Positions 1 to 8,640 are shown, counted from the first letter of the stretch. The stretch is DNA of 25,320 bases from JBOFFC01 sp051648405 (GCA_051648405.1 JBOFFC010000175.1:1-25320), one strand, 5' to 3'. Notes: generated by a model from the sequence alone, not told the origin. Numbers and translations are program-made.

Positions 1-696
1 CTGGGTAGGCCACACCTGGCTTTCCGGGCGGTGCTCGGTTGGCGCCATTCGTGGCTTAGCCGCGAAGCGATCCTGTTCGGCGTCTACGCGCTGTTCTCAG
101 GGGCCGCGGCGTTGGAAGCGGCTCGGCCGTTGCTCCCAGAAGTTTGGAGAAGCCCGGCGGCCGCTTGGCTCCCGCCATCGCTGACTGCGCTGGCGGGGGC
201 GCTCGCCCTGCTGAGCGGAGTGGCAGCCGTCTTCTGTTCGGCGAAGATCTACACCTTCACGGGCCGCGTGTTCTGGCGAGGTTCGCGCACCTTCGCGAAG
301 TTCTTCGGCAGCACCGTTGTGCTGGGACTGGCGACCAGTGTCGTGGCGGCAGAAGCGTTCAATGGTCCGGCACGCGTGCTTGCGATCGCGTTCATCGTTG
401 TGCTGGCCGGCAAAGCCTCGTACGACTTCGCGGTCGTACGCCACGCCCGACGCTCAACCACCGACATGGCGCTCACGGCGCGATTGCAACTCGGGCCGCT
501 GCGGCCAGTGCTCGTTGCGCGACTGCTGCTTGCTGGTCTCGCCGTCGTAGCGGCTGCACTGGTCGCCGGCGGGATGGACGCCCTGTTCGCCATCGGCGTG
601 CTCATTGCGGCGCTCGGCGGCGAGCTCGCAGAGCGATGGCTCTACTTCAGCACGGCCGTCCCGCTGCGGATGCCGGGGGGCGCCCCCACCCGATGA
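1..696 (+). CDS. DmsC-like membrane anchor subunit, 5' end outside window
   Basis: Integral membrane subunit of a DMSO-reductase-family complex, expected to pass electrons from quinol to the molybdoenzyme. The frame is open from base 1, so the N-terminus lies upstream; 231 residues are visible. The first residues resemble the DmsC-family loop with the pattern GRP...W(R)xSWLSRE, and a later loop carries the family-like K-I-Y-x-x-T-x-R-x-F-W pattern. About six hydrophobic segments are visible (near residues 21-38, 56-83, 100-118, 125-142, 170-188 and 192-212), with little else in the protein. The stop codon overlaps the ATG of the nitrate reductase gene (ATGA, 693-696), so the two are translationally coupled. 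An iron-sulfur subunit (DmsB-like) would be expected just upstream but is not in view. The family call is from remembered sequence patterns; the electron-transfer role is inferred. Confidence 0.75.
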   Translation: MGRPHLAFRAVLGWRHSWLSREAILFGVYALFSGAAALEAARPLLPEVWRSPAAAWLPPSLTALAGALALLSGVAAVFCSAKIYTFTGRVFWRGSRTFAKFFGSTVVLGLATSVVAAEAFNGPARVLAIAFIVVLAGKASYDFAVVRHARRSTTDMALTARLQLGPLRPVLVARLLLAGLAVVAAALVAGGMDALFAIGVLIAALGGELAERWLYFSTAVPLRMPGGAPTR

Positions 697-2936
697 GTGA
701 GCTCGCCGAATCAGCGCCGGTGCGCAGCCGAGTCATTGACTCTCTCCGGAGCTTCGTACACCAGAAAGACGGCGCGCTGACGCGCGACCTGCTCCGCGAG
801 CCCGGGCGCTTCGGCCTGGGACAAGTCCCCGCGCGACTCCTGCCCGACGCAACGACCGACATGGTCTGCGGCTTCTGCTCGACGGGGTGCAGCCTCCGCG
901 TCCACCTGAAGGACGGCCAGGCGATCAACCTAACCCCCACCACCGAGTACCCGGTCAATCTCGGCATGGCGTGCCCGAAGGGGTGGGAAGCCCTGTCGGT
1001 GCTCGACGCTCCGGACCGAGCCACGGCGCCGCTGCTCCGCAACCGCGAAGGCAAGCTCGAGCCCGTCTCGTGGGACCGCGCGCTGCGAGAGTTCTGCGAG
1101 CGCTTCAAGATAATCGGACGCGAGCACGGGCCCGAGTCGGTCGCCTTCCTCAGCACCGGGCAGATGGTGACCGAGGAGATGGCCCTGTTGGGCTCCGTCG
1201 CCAAGTTTGGCATGGGGATCGTCCACGGCGACGGCAACACGCGCCAGTGCATGGCGACCGCGGCGACCGCCTACAAGCAGTCGTTCGGCTTCGACGCGCC
1301 ACCTTACACCTATCAGGACTTTGAAGAGTCCGACGTGATCGTGCTCGTCGGCTCGAACCTGTGCGTCGCGCACCCGATCATGTGGGAGCGCGTCTGCCGC
1401 AACCCGCACAGTCCGGCGATCGTCGTAATCGACCCGCGCCGGACCGAGACGGCGATGCAGGCGACGCTCCACCTGCCGATCCGACCGAAGAGCGACCTCG
1501 AGTTCTTCTACGCCTTGGCGCACGTCCTCGTGCGCGAAGGGTGGATCGACCGCGCGTACATCGAGCGATCGACGAGCGACTACGAGGGGTTCGCCAAATT
1601 CGTAGAGGACTACACGCCCGAGCGCGCCGCCGAGGCGTCGGGCGTCTCGGTCGAAGCGATCGAGAGGCTGGCCCGCACGATCCACGAGGGGCAGCGGGTC
1701 TCGTTCTGGTGGACGATGGGGGTCAACCAGAGCTACGAGGGGACTCGCGTCGCGCAGAGCCTCATCAACTTGGCGCTGATGACCGGCAACCTTGGCCGCC
1801 CCGGCACGGGCGCCAACAGCATCACCGGCCAGTGCAACGCGATGGGCTCGCGGCTGTTCAGCAACACCACGGGCCTGCTCGGGGGACGCGACTTCAAGAA
1901 CCCCGAACACCGCCAAGAGGTCGCCGACGCGCTCGGCATCCCGGTGGAGACGATCCCCGCCGTCGATAGCCTCCCGTACCACGAGATCCTTGAGGGAGTC
2001 CGCTCGGGGGCGATCCGCGGCCTGTGGGTTGTCTGCACCAACACGGCCCACTCGTGGATCGACCAACGCGACGTGCGCCAACTGCTCGAGAAGCTCGATT
2101 TCCTCGTCGTGCAGGACATGTACCACACGACCGAGACGGCCCAACTGGCCGACCTCGTCCTCCCGGCCGCCGGCTGGGGGGAGAAGGAAGGGACGTTCAT
2201 CAACAGCGAGCGCCGCTTCGGCGTCGTTAAGCGCGTGCGCCGCCCGCCGGGCGAGGCGCTCTCCGACTTCTCGATCTTCCGCCTCGTGGCGGAGGCGTGG
2301 GGCTGCGGCGAGCTGTTCCGCGACTGGACGTCGCCCGAGGCGGCACTAGGGATCCTCAAGAGACTCTCGGCCGGTCGCCCTTGCGACATCACGGGGATCG
2401 GAGACTACGAGGACATCGATCGGGCCGGGGGCGTCCAGTGGCCGTGCGTCGTGTCGTCGTCCGAGGTCGCGCAGCAGCGGCGGCTGTTCGAGGACGAGCG
2501 TTTCCACCACGCCAACGGCCGAGCACGCTTCCTGTGGGAGCAGCCTCGGCCGATGCCCGAGGCGCCCGACGACGAGTTTCCCTACCTGCTCCTTTCAGGC
2601 CGCGGCGCCGCCTCGCAGTGGCACACGCAAACACGCACCAGCAAGTCGGCGGTGCTTAGGAAGCTCTACCCGGCTTCGATCTACGTCGAGGTCCACCCCG
2701 ACGACGCGCAGCGCGACGGGATCGTCCAGCACGCCCTGGTGCGCGTCGCGTCGCGGCGCGGGAGCCTCGAGGCCACGGCCTTCGTGACGCCGACCGTCTC
2801 GCCGGGGCAGGCTTTCGTCCCGATGCACTACGCCGACGCCAACCGTTTGACGCTCGCCCACTTCGACCCCTACTCGCACCAGCCGAGCTACAAGGATTGC
2901 GCGGTGCGGATCGAGCCCCTGGAGGCCCCCCGATGA
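693..2936 (+). CDS. nasA: Molybdopterin nitrate reductase, NarB/NasA type
   Basis: Catalytic subunit reducing nitrate to nitrite with a Mo-bis-MGD cofactor. The 747-residue protein has an N-terminal [4Fe-4S] site (Cys59, Cys62, Cys66, Cys94), a candidate Mo-ligand Cys186 in the context NTRQCMATA, a family segment around GQCNAMGSR, and a C-terminal molydopterin dinucleotide-binding domain over roughly the last 120 residues. Length and the single cluster match cyanobacterial NarB and short NasA enzymes rather than NarG. There is no Tat signal (no twin arginine near the N-terminus), so it should be cytoplasmic. The start is the ATG overlapping the upstream stop; the open frame extends much further 5' but overlaps the membrane-anchor gene and is not coding there. 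The 3' end overlaps nirA by 4 bp. Nitrate as substrate is inferred from the family and the adjacent nitrite reductase; other oxyanions are less likely. Confidence 0.88.
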   Translation: MSELAESAPVRSRVIDSLRSFVHQKDGALTRDLLREPGRFGLGQVPARLLPDATTDMVCGFCSTGCSLRVHLKDGQAINLTPTTEYPVNLGMACPKGWEALSVLDAPDRATAPLLRNREGKLEPVSWDRALREFCERFKIIGREHGPESVAFLSTGQMVTEEMALLGSVAKFGMGIVHGDGNTRQCMATAATAYKQSFGFDAPPYTYQDFEESDVIVLVGSNLCVAHPIMWERVCRNPHSPAIVVIDPRRTETAMQATLHLPIRPKSDLEFFYALAHVLVREGWIDRAYIERSTSDYEGFAKFVEDYTPERAAEASGVSVEAIERLARTIHEGQRVSFWWTMGVNQSYEGTRVAQSLINLALMTGNLGRPGTGANSITGQCNAMGSRLFSNTTGLLGGRDFKNPEHRQEVADALGIPVETIPAVDSLPYHEILEGVRSGAIRGLWVVCTNTAHSWIDQRDVRQLLEKLDFLVVQDMYHTTETAQLADLVLPAAGWGEKEGTFINSERRFGVVKRVRRPPGEALSDFSIFRLVAEAWGCGELFRDWTSPEAALGILKRLSAGRPCDITGIGDYEDIDRAGGVQWPCVVSSSEVAQQRRLFEDERFHHANGRARFLWEQPRPMPEAPDDEFPYLLLSGRGAASQWHTQTRTSKSAVLRKLYPASIYVEVHPDDAQRDGIVQHALVRVASRRGSLEATAFVTPTVSPGQAFVPMHYADANRLTLAHFDPYSHQPSYKDCAVRIEPLEAPR
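2921..2925 (+). promoter_or_regulatory. Ribosome binding site of nirA
   Basis: GGAGG, 7 bp before the nirA ATG at 2933. It lies inside the end of the nitrate reductase gene and fixes the nirA start against the longer open frame that begins at 2897. Confidence 0.75.
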
Positions 2937-4786
2937 GCAACGACCCAGCGGCCCCCTCGGGAGGATTCGCCCCCGAGCAGCAGAGCTACCTCCAGGGCCT
3001 CGCCCTCGGGATGGACGTCGCGCGCAAGGTGCGCGGCCTTCACGTCCTTTCCGGGAGCGGTGGCCCCACTGGCGCGCTGGCCACGGTCGGCGGACCGCAG
3101 CCGGCGCTAGTCTTCCTTCCGACCGACCCGATGGCCCTCCATCGCCTCGCTCAGGACGAGCAGGTCGCCGCCGGGGGCAAGCTCGTCGCCGAGGAAGCCG
3201 CCAAACGAGCGAAGAACCCGCGCGACATGTGGGACGAGCTGCGGGCCAGTTCCACCGCGGGCGAGTTCCCCAAGGGGACCGACGTCTTCCTGACGAAGTT
3301 CCACGGCCTGTTCTACGTCGCCCCGGCGCAAGACAGCTACATGTGCCGCCTGCGCTTCCCCGGGGGGGCTGTCCGCTCGTGGCAGCTGCGCGGATTGGCC
3401 GACCTCGCCGATCGCTCGGCCGCCGGGCACTGCGACGTCACGAGCCGCGCGAACCTTCAATTGCGCGAGATCGCGGCGGACCAAGCGATCGCCATTCTCA
3501 CGGGGCTGCGCGACCTCGCGATCATCAACTTCGGCGCCGGGGCCGACAACGTCCGCAACGTCACCGCGAGCCCCCTCAGCGGGATCGACCCCACCGAGCT
3601 GATCGAGACGCTGCCGCTCGCAAGGGAGATGCACTACTACCTCGTCAATCACCGCGAGCTGCACGGTCTGCCGCGGAAGTTCAACATCGCCTTCGACGGC
3701 GGCGGGCGGATCGCGGCGCTCGAGGACACCAACGACGTCGGATTCACCGCCGTGCGGCTCAAGCCGGAAGCAGCGAGCGACAAGCTCCCGTCGGGGGTCT
3801 ACTTCCAGTACACGCTCGGCGGAATCACGGGGCACAAGGACTTCGCGCGACCGACCGGCGTGCTGCTCCGTCCCGACGAGACAGTTGACGTCGCGGCCGC
3901 GACGCTGCGGGTCTTCCTGCGGCACGGCGACCGCACCAACCGCAACAAGGCGCGGCTCAAGTACCTGCTCGACCTGTGGGGCTTCGAGCGATTCGTCGCC
4001 GAGGTCGAGAAGGAGCTGGGCCGCGAGCTCACAATGGCGCCGGCGGACGCGGTCGAAGCCCACCCGGCGGACGACCGCCAGGCGCACGTCGGCGTCCACC
4101 CGCAGAAGCAATCGGGTAAGTGCTACGTCGGGGTTGTGCTCCCCGTCGGTCGTCTGACGAGCGACCAGATGCGGGGGCTCGCCGCGCTCTCCGAGCGCCA
4201 CGGCGACGGCGAGGTGCGGCTAACGGTGTGGCAGAACCTGCTGATCGCGAACGTCCCCGACTCCGAGGTCGACGGCGTCACCGCGGGGATCGAGTCGCTC
4301 GGCCTCGAATGGCGTGCGTCGAGCGTCCGCGCGGGCCTCGTCGCCTGCACCGGCTCGGCCGGCTGCAAGTACGCCGCGGCCCCGACGAAAGCGAACGCGC
4401 TGGCGATCGCCGACTACATCGACGAGCGCCTTGAGCTCGACACGCCGGTGAACATCCACCTCACGGGCTGCCACCACTCGTGCGCGCAGCACTACCTGGG
4501 GGACGTCGGACTGATCGCCGCGAACGTCGAAGACCCCGAGAACCCTGACGAGACGGTCGAGGGATACCACCTGTTCGTCGGTGGCGGCTACGGCGAGCGC
4601 CAGGGGATCGGCCGCGAGCTCTTCAATGGCGTGCCGTTCCGCGACGTCCCGGCACGCGTCGCGGGGTTGCTGCAGGCGTACCTCGACAACCGCGCTTCGG
4701 CGGACGAACCGTTCGTCGATTTCACGCGCCGCCAATCCGTCGAAGAGCTGCGTGAGCTGTGCGTCGCCGTCCCCGTTGTCGCCTGA
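2933..4786 (+). CDS. nirA: Siroheme nitrite reductase, NirA family
   Basis: Reduces nitrite to ammonium with six electrons, using siroheme coupled to a [4Fe-4S] cluster in the cytoplasm. The 617-residue protein has two nitrite/sulfite reductase half-repeats. The siroheme-proximal stretch around residues 170-180 reads S-R-x-N-x-Q-x-R, closer to nitrite reductases than to the F-containing sulfite reductase version. The cluster ligands are Cys472, Cys478, Cys513 and Cys517 (CX5C...CX3C). The N-terminal ~110 residues are longer than in plant or cyanobacterial NirA. The ATG sits in a 4-bp overlap with the nitrate reductase stop and has a perfect GGAGG Shine-Dalgarno at 2921-2925, 7 bp upstream. 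Its position between a nitrate reductase and a reductase flavoprotein supports nitrite as substrate, although sulfite reductase activity cannot be excluded by motif alone. Confidence 0.87.
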   Translation: MSNDPAAPSGGFAPEQQSYLQGLALGMDVARKVRGLHVLSGSGGPTGALATVGGPQPALVFLPTDPMALHRLAQDEQVAAGGKLVAEEAAKRAKNPRDMWDELRASSTAGEFPKGTDVFLTKFHGLFYVAPAQDSYMCRLRFPGGAVRSWQLRGLADLADRSAAGHCDVTSRANLQLREIAADQAIAILTGLRDLAIINFGAGADNVRNVTASPLSGIDPTELIETLPLAREMHYYLVNHRELHGLPRKFNIAFDGGGRIAALEDTNDVGFTAVRLKPEAASDKLPSGVYFQYTLGGITGHKDFARPTGVLLRPDETVDVAAATLRVFLRHGDRTNRNKARLKYLLDLWGFERFVAEVEKELGRELTMAPADAVEAHPADDRQAHVGVHPQKQSGKCYVGVVLPVGRLTSDQMRGLAALSERHGDGEVRLTVWQNLLIANVPDSEVDGVTAGIESLGLEWRASSVRAGLVACTGSAGCKYAAAPTKANALAIADYIDERLELDTPVNIHLTGCHHSCAQHYLGDVGLIAANVEDPENPDETVEGYHLFVGGGYGERQGIGRELFNGVPFRDVPARVAGLLQAYLDNRASADEPFVDFTRRQSVEELRELCVAVPVVA

Positions 4787-4830
4787 ACCGCGAGTCCCAA
4801 CGAGCATTTGCCTCTCGAAGAGCCCGAGCG

Positions 4831-6369
4831 ATGAGCGTCTCCTTGATCCCCGAGTCGGCCCCCTTCACGGCCGAGCAACGCGCCTGGCTCAACGGGTTTC
4901 TGGCGGGGTGGACCGGCATCCAAGAATCCGTAGGGGGGGGCGTTGCGGCGCCGCCGCCGGCCGTCGGAGCCCTCGCTGCCCCGCCCGCCGACGAAGAGTC
5001 GTACTGCTGGCACGACCCGAGCCTGGCGCTCGACGAGCGGCTCGCGCTGGCCGACGGCAAGCCGATCGAGCGCCGGATTATGGCCGCGATGGCGCAGCTC
5101 GACTGCGGCGCGTGCGGCTACCTTTGCAAGACTTACTCCGAGGCGATCGCCAGCGGCGCCGAGTCGAACCTCACGCTCTGTTCCCCCGGCGGGAAGGAGA
5201 CGGCCAAGGCCGTCAAGGCGCTGCTCAAGGAGTCTCCGGTTGCCGGCGCTCCGTCGCGTACCGCATCACCGACCGTTTCCGCGTCTTTCAGCCGAGCGAA
5301 CCCCTACTCCGCGAAGATCGTCTCTTGCGAGAACCTCAACGCCTCGGGCTCGTCGAAGCAGACGACGCACGCGGTGATCTCGCTCGGCGAGAGCGGCCTC
5401 GCTTACGAGGCGGGGGACTCGCTGGGGGTCTACCCTACGAATTGCCCCGAGCTGGTCGAGTCGATCCTCCAGCAGATGGGCTGGGACGAGAACGCGTCGC
5501 TCCGCAACCGACTGGTAGCCGAACTGAACCTGCGCGACGCGACCGAGGAGCTGCTCGAGCTGGTGGCAAGCGTTGCGACCGACGCGAACGAAGCCGAGGA
5601 GGCCGCTCGTCTCGTCGATTCGGACGAGGTCGATACGCTCGACGTGCTCGACGTCCTCCGCCTCGCGCCTTCGGCCCGGCTCGACGCCGATCGGTTCGCG
5701 GACACGCTGCGGCCGATCACGCCACGTTTGTACTCGATCGCCAGCTCGCTGAAGGCTCACCCGGGGGAGGTCCACCTGACGGTTGGCAAAGCGGTCCATC
5801 GCGGCGACGCGCGGCTCTACAAGGGGGTCGCCTCGACGATGTTCGCCGATCGCGTTGCTTGGGGAGACACGGTCCGGGTCTTCGTCCAACCGTCTCACGG
5901 GTTCAAGGTCCCGACGGACCCCGACTCCCCGATGATCATGGTCGGGCCCGGGACCGGCGTCGCGCCGTTTCGGGCGTTTCTCGAAGAGCGACAGGCCGTC
6001 GGCGCCGCGGGGAAGAACTGGCTGTTTTTCGGCGACCAGCACGCCGCGACCGACTTCCTCTACGCGCAAGAGTTCAACCACATGCAGGCCGCCGGGTTGC
6101 TAACCCGGCTCACCACCGCCTTCAGCCGCGACCAGGAGGCCAAGGTCTACGTGCAAGACCGCATGCGAGAGCACGGCGAGACCCTGTGGGAGTGGCTTGA
6201 GGAAGGGGCGTCGTTCTACGTCTGTGGCGACGCCAAGCGGATGGCCGCCGACGTCGACCGTGCGCTCCGCGACGTCGTCGTCCGGCACGGCGCGATGGAC
6301 GACGCTCAGGCCACGACTTACGTCGAGCGGCTCAAGCAATCGGGCCGCTACGCTCGCGACGTGTACTGA
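4831..6369 (+). CDS. CysJ/CPR-type NADPH flavoprotein with an RnfB-like [4Fe-4S] domain
   Basis: Probable NADPH-dependent electron donor to the adjacent nitrite reductase, as CysJ is to CysI. The 512-residue protein has three parts. Residues 1-60 form an N-terminal segment (FTAEQRAWLNGFLAGW) often seen in planctomycete 'sulfite reductase alpha' proteins. Residues 85-130 carry a Cys set C92-x2-C95-x3-C99-x17-C117 with the surroundings DCGACGYLC and CSPGG, like the RnfB/CdhE Fe-S domain. Residues 155-512 form a cytochrome-P450-reductase-type FAD/NADPH module with RLYS (299-302), GPGTGVAPFRAF (372-383), CGD (465-467) and the terminal YARDVY typical of CPR. No flavodoxin (FMN) domain is present, so the Fe-S cluster probably does its job. 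The ATG at 4831 is preferred to the upstream start at 4759, which lies inside nirA. The gap to nirA is 44 bp. Confidence 0.85.
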   Translation: MSVSLIPESAPFTAEQRAWLNGFLAGWTGIQESVGGGVAAPPPAVGALAAPPADEESYCWHDPSLALDERLALADGKPIERRIMAAMAQLDCGACGYLCKTYSEAIASGAESNLTLCSPGGKETAKAVKALLKESPVAGAPSRTASPTVSASFSRANPYSAKIVSCENLNASGSSKQTTHAVISLGESGLAYEAGDSLGVYPTNCPELVESILQQMGWDENASLRNRLVAELNLRDATEELLELVASVATDANEAEEAARLVDSDEVDTLDVLDVLRLAPSARLDADRFADTLRPITPRLYSIASSLKAHPGEVHLTVGKAVHRGDARLYKGVASTMFADRVAWGDTVRVFVQPSHGFKVPTDPDSPMIMVGPGTGVAPFRAFLEERQAVGAAGKNWLFFGDQHAATDFLYAQEFNHMQAAGLLTRLTTAFSRDQEAKVYVQDRMREHGETLWEWLEEGASFYVCGDAKRMAADVDRALRDVVVRHGAMDDAQATTYVERLKQSGRYARDVY

Positions 6370-6371
6370 GC

Positions 6372-6390
6372 GCCCGCACTACGGGCGGGC
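6372..6390. terminator. Candidate shared hairpin between convergent genes
   Basis: GCCCGC (6372-6377) and GCGGGC (6385-6390) can pair around a 7-base loop. The hairpin spans the 9-bp gap between the flavoprotein stop (6367-6369) and the nrfA stop (6379-6381). There is no T-tract on either side, so intrinsic termination is uncertain. Confidence 0.35.
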
Positions 6391-8070
6391 CTTCAAGTCT
6401 GCTCGGGCGACCGACGACGGGGTGACCCCTTGGACCTCCTCAATCGGGACTCCCTCGATGCTCGGGGCGTCCGGCGCCCGGAGTCGTAAGGCCATCGCCT
6501 GCGCCTTGCGGCTGTAGTCGATTGACTCGCCGAGGATCCGGGCGGCCTCTTGGTCGGCGTGGAACCCGCGGGAGTTCTCGCTGCTGATGTAGTCCAGTCG
6601 CCAAGTGGCCTTCCGCTGCAATTCGTAGACCTGCGCGAGCGCTTTCTCGTCGGCGCCGAAGGCCTTGGCTTCGAGGACCGCGTCGAGCATGTCGGTCATC
6701 GCCCCGGCAGCACGGTCGAGCAACGCGAGGTTCCGAGACTGGATCGTCGCAATCCGCGCGGCGAGCTCGTTCTCGCTGGCGTGGTGGCAGTTCTGGCACG
6801 CCGCGTTGAGGTTCTCCAGCGGGCTGCGCACGTGGTGGTTGCTGACCTTCGCCGCGCCGACACGCTCGTAGGGCATGTGGCAGTCGGCGCAGCTGACGCC
6901 CGAGCGGGCGTGGATCCCCTGGCTCCAAAGCTCGAACTCGGGGTGCTGCGCTTTGAAGGTCGGGGCGCCGGTCTCGCCGTGGGCGAAGTCGGAGAACGCC
7001 GTGCCGTCCGAGAACTTCGTCTCTTCCCACGTCTTTTCGAGGTCCTCGACGCGCAGGCCGTTCTTCCACGGGAACGCGAGCGTCATCTTGGGGCCGCAGT
7101 AGTACTCGACGTGGCACTGCCCGCAGACGAACGAACGCATCTCTTGCCGCGTGGCGTGGACGTTCGGGTCGTAAGGCGCCTTGCGGTCACCGCGGCGCCA
7201 CTGGTTGACGCTCGGCAGGTGCGGCACGGCGCCGTCGCCCTTGGCGAGATCGGCGATCGCCGTGACGAAGCCCGGTCGCGTGACGCGGATCTCCATCGAC
7301 CGAGGATCGTGGCAATCGATGCAAGTCACGGGGTGCGCTTCACCCCCGCCGGTGGTTGGGTGGCCGTCCGGGAGCGGAGCGCCGGCCAACTCGCCGGTGA
7401 AGCCGCCGGCGGGGGCCTGGGGGAACACGGCCTTGTCCACGTCGGGCGTGCCGTCAGGCGTCGCCATCAGCATCCCCATGACCTCGCCGTAGGTCTTCGT
7501 GCTGAGCACCTCGAAGCCACGCTTTACCGCGGGGTAGTCAAACCCCTTGCCGAGTGACTCCAGCGACGCGTCCCTCCCCAGCGCCTCGAGGCCAACCTTG
7601 CGATAGAGCACCGTCGTCGAGGCGTGGCAATGAAGGCACGCGCCGGTTTGAGGCTTCTTCGTCACCCGCTCGGTGACCCCCTGGTCGTACAGCATGTAGG
7701 CGTGGCCACGGGCCTCGCGGTAGTCAAGGCTGAACGCGTAGCCAGCGTACAGTCGCTTGAGCCACGGCTGCTTGTCGAGCTTCGATTGCGGCATGGCGCT
7801 CGAACCGCCGTAGAACCTGTCCCCCGCGGTCGACTTCCAGCCGTCGAAGTGGTGCGGCCAGTTGAGCCCCCACGGCTTGGGGTCTGTGGAGACTTCGTTC
7901 ACTTCGACCACGCGGACGAACGGCTGGCGGGCCTCCTGCTTGCGGGCGAACATCGTGACCAGCACCCACGCTACGAGCGCGGTCCCGATCGCGGCGACCA
8001 AGAACGCCGCCAAGAGCAGGGCCACTCCGCCGCGGTGAGTGGTGGCGGGACTCAAGGATGCAAACGGCAT
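6379..8070 (-). CDS. nrfA: Pentaheme cytochrome c nitrite reductase
   Basis: Catalytic subunit of respiratory nitrite ammonification, on the periplasmic side of the inner membrane. The 563-residue protein has one N-terminal membrane helix (about 15-40) and five CXXCH heme sites at residues 145, 250, 316, 394 and 425. The NrfA signature is clear: CGQCHVEYY supplies Ca ligand Glu322 and active-site Tyr323; KAQH gives Lys373, Gln375 and catalytic His376; Arg121 in ARGHAY matches the conserved active-site Arg. The active-site heme motif is CLHCH rather than the CXXCK of E. coli, a known variant. The spacing between hemes 1 and 2 is about 105 residues, roughly 67 more than in E. coli NrfA. The start has GAAGGG (8080-8085) 9 bp upstream. 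nrfH precedes it with a 3-bp gap, so the two form one operon. Confidence 0.93.
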   Translation of the reverse strand: MPFASLSPATTHRGGVALLLAAFLVAAIGTALVAWVLVTMFARKQEARQPFVRVVEVNEVSTDPKPWGLNWPHHFDGWKSTAGDRFYGGSSAMPQSKLDKQPWLKRLYAGYAFSLDYREARGHAYMLYDQGVTERVTKKPQTGACLHCHASTTVLYRKVGLEALGRDASLESLGKGFDYPAVKRGFEVLSTKTYGEVMGMLMATPDGTPDVDKAVFPQAPAGGFTGELAGAPLPDGHPTTGGGEAHPVTCIDCHDPRSMEIRVTRPGFVTAIADLAKGDGAVPHLPSVNQWRRGDRKAPYDPNVHATRQEMRSFVCGQCHVEYYCGPKMTLAFPWKNGLRVEDLEKTWEETKFSDGTAFSDFAHGETGAPTFKAQHPEFELWSQGIHARSGVSCADCHMPYERVGAAKVSNHHVRSPLENLNAACQNCHHASENELAARIATIQSRNLALLDRAAGAMTDMLDAVLEAKAFGADEKALAQVYELQRKATWRLDYISSENSRGFHADQEAARILGESIDYSRKAQAMALRLRAPDAPSIEGVPIEEVQGVTPSSVARADLKARP

Positions 8071-8073
8071 GGG

Positions 8074-8589
8074 TCAGTACCCTTCGTGACGACGGGGAGC
8101 GACCGACTGCGCGTGCCCCACGCCGGCATGACAATGGACGCACGACGCAGTCTCGCCCCCCGGCTCGGCCGGGAGGAGGTGATTGACGAGCTCCTCGTGA
8201 CAGCCAACGCAGTTGTCCTGCACGATTCGGCTGTTGCGTGGCTTGATCTGGATCGGGTCCTTGAAAGACCCCGTTGTGAACGCCAGCGAGTGGAAGAACC
8301 CGTTGTCGGCCTTTGTCAGGTACTTCCCAACAAAGTCGTGCGGCGTGTGGCAGTCGTTGCAGACCGCAACGGCGTGGTGACTTGACTTAAGCCACGAGTC
8401 GTACGACTCCTGCATCACGTGGCAGTTGGCGCACGTAGCCGGGTTGTTCCCGAGGTATGCGTGCCCCTCGCCGTAGCCGAACGTGACCACGCCTAGGCCG
8501 CCGAACACGCCGAGGCAGACGGCGGCGAGCACCGCGACGACCCAGTAGGCCTTTCCGGGGGGGGCGACGGTTGGTCCAGGACCGGGCAC
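8074..8589 (-). CDS. nrfH: Tetraheme quinol dehydrogenase subunit
   Basis: NapC/NirT-family membrane cytochrome that takes electrons from menaquinol and delivers them to NrfA. The 171-residue protein has one N-terminal helix (about 15-36) and four CXXCH sites at residues 53, 77, 127 and 150. The first site continues as CANCHVM, where Met59 matches the Met ligand of heme 1 in NrfH. The start is GTG at 8589; no ATG is available in frame upstream and no strong Shine-Dalgarno is visible, so the start is less certain than the gene. It is the first gene of the nrfHA operon. Confidence 0.92.
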   Translation of the reverse strand: MPGPGPTVAPPGKAYWVVAVLAAVCLGVFGGLGVVTFGYGEGHAYLGNNPATCANCHVMQESYDSWLKSSHHAVAVCNDCHTPHDFVGKYLTKADNGFFHSLAFTTGSFKDPIQIKPRNSRIVQDNCVGCHEELVNHLLPAEPGGETASCVHCHAGVGHAQSVAPRRHEGY

Positions 8590-8640
8590 GGCGACCGAGT
8601 GGCGGGCGGAGAAAACGTGCGCCGCACAAACGGTGAAACG

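Noticed and set aside
144..692. Upstream extension of the nitrate reductase frame
   Set aside because: It lies over the membrane-anchor gene, has shadow-type Arg-rich composition, and the overlapping ATG at 693 is the natural start.
2933..4786. Sulfite reductase (CysI) instead of nitrite reductase
   Set aside because: The N-x-Q-x-R siroheme-side motif and operon position after a nitrate reductase favour nitrite, although motif evidence alone is not absolute.
6550..7557. Long open frame antisense to nrfA, 335 codons
   Set aside because: The nrfA heme motifs and catalytic residues prove the other strand; the antisense product resembles no family I know and reflects codon bias.
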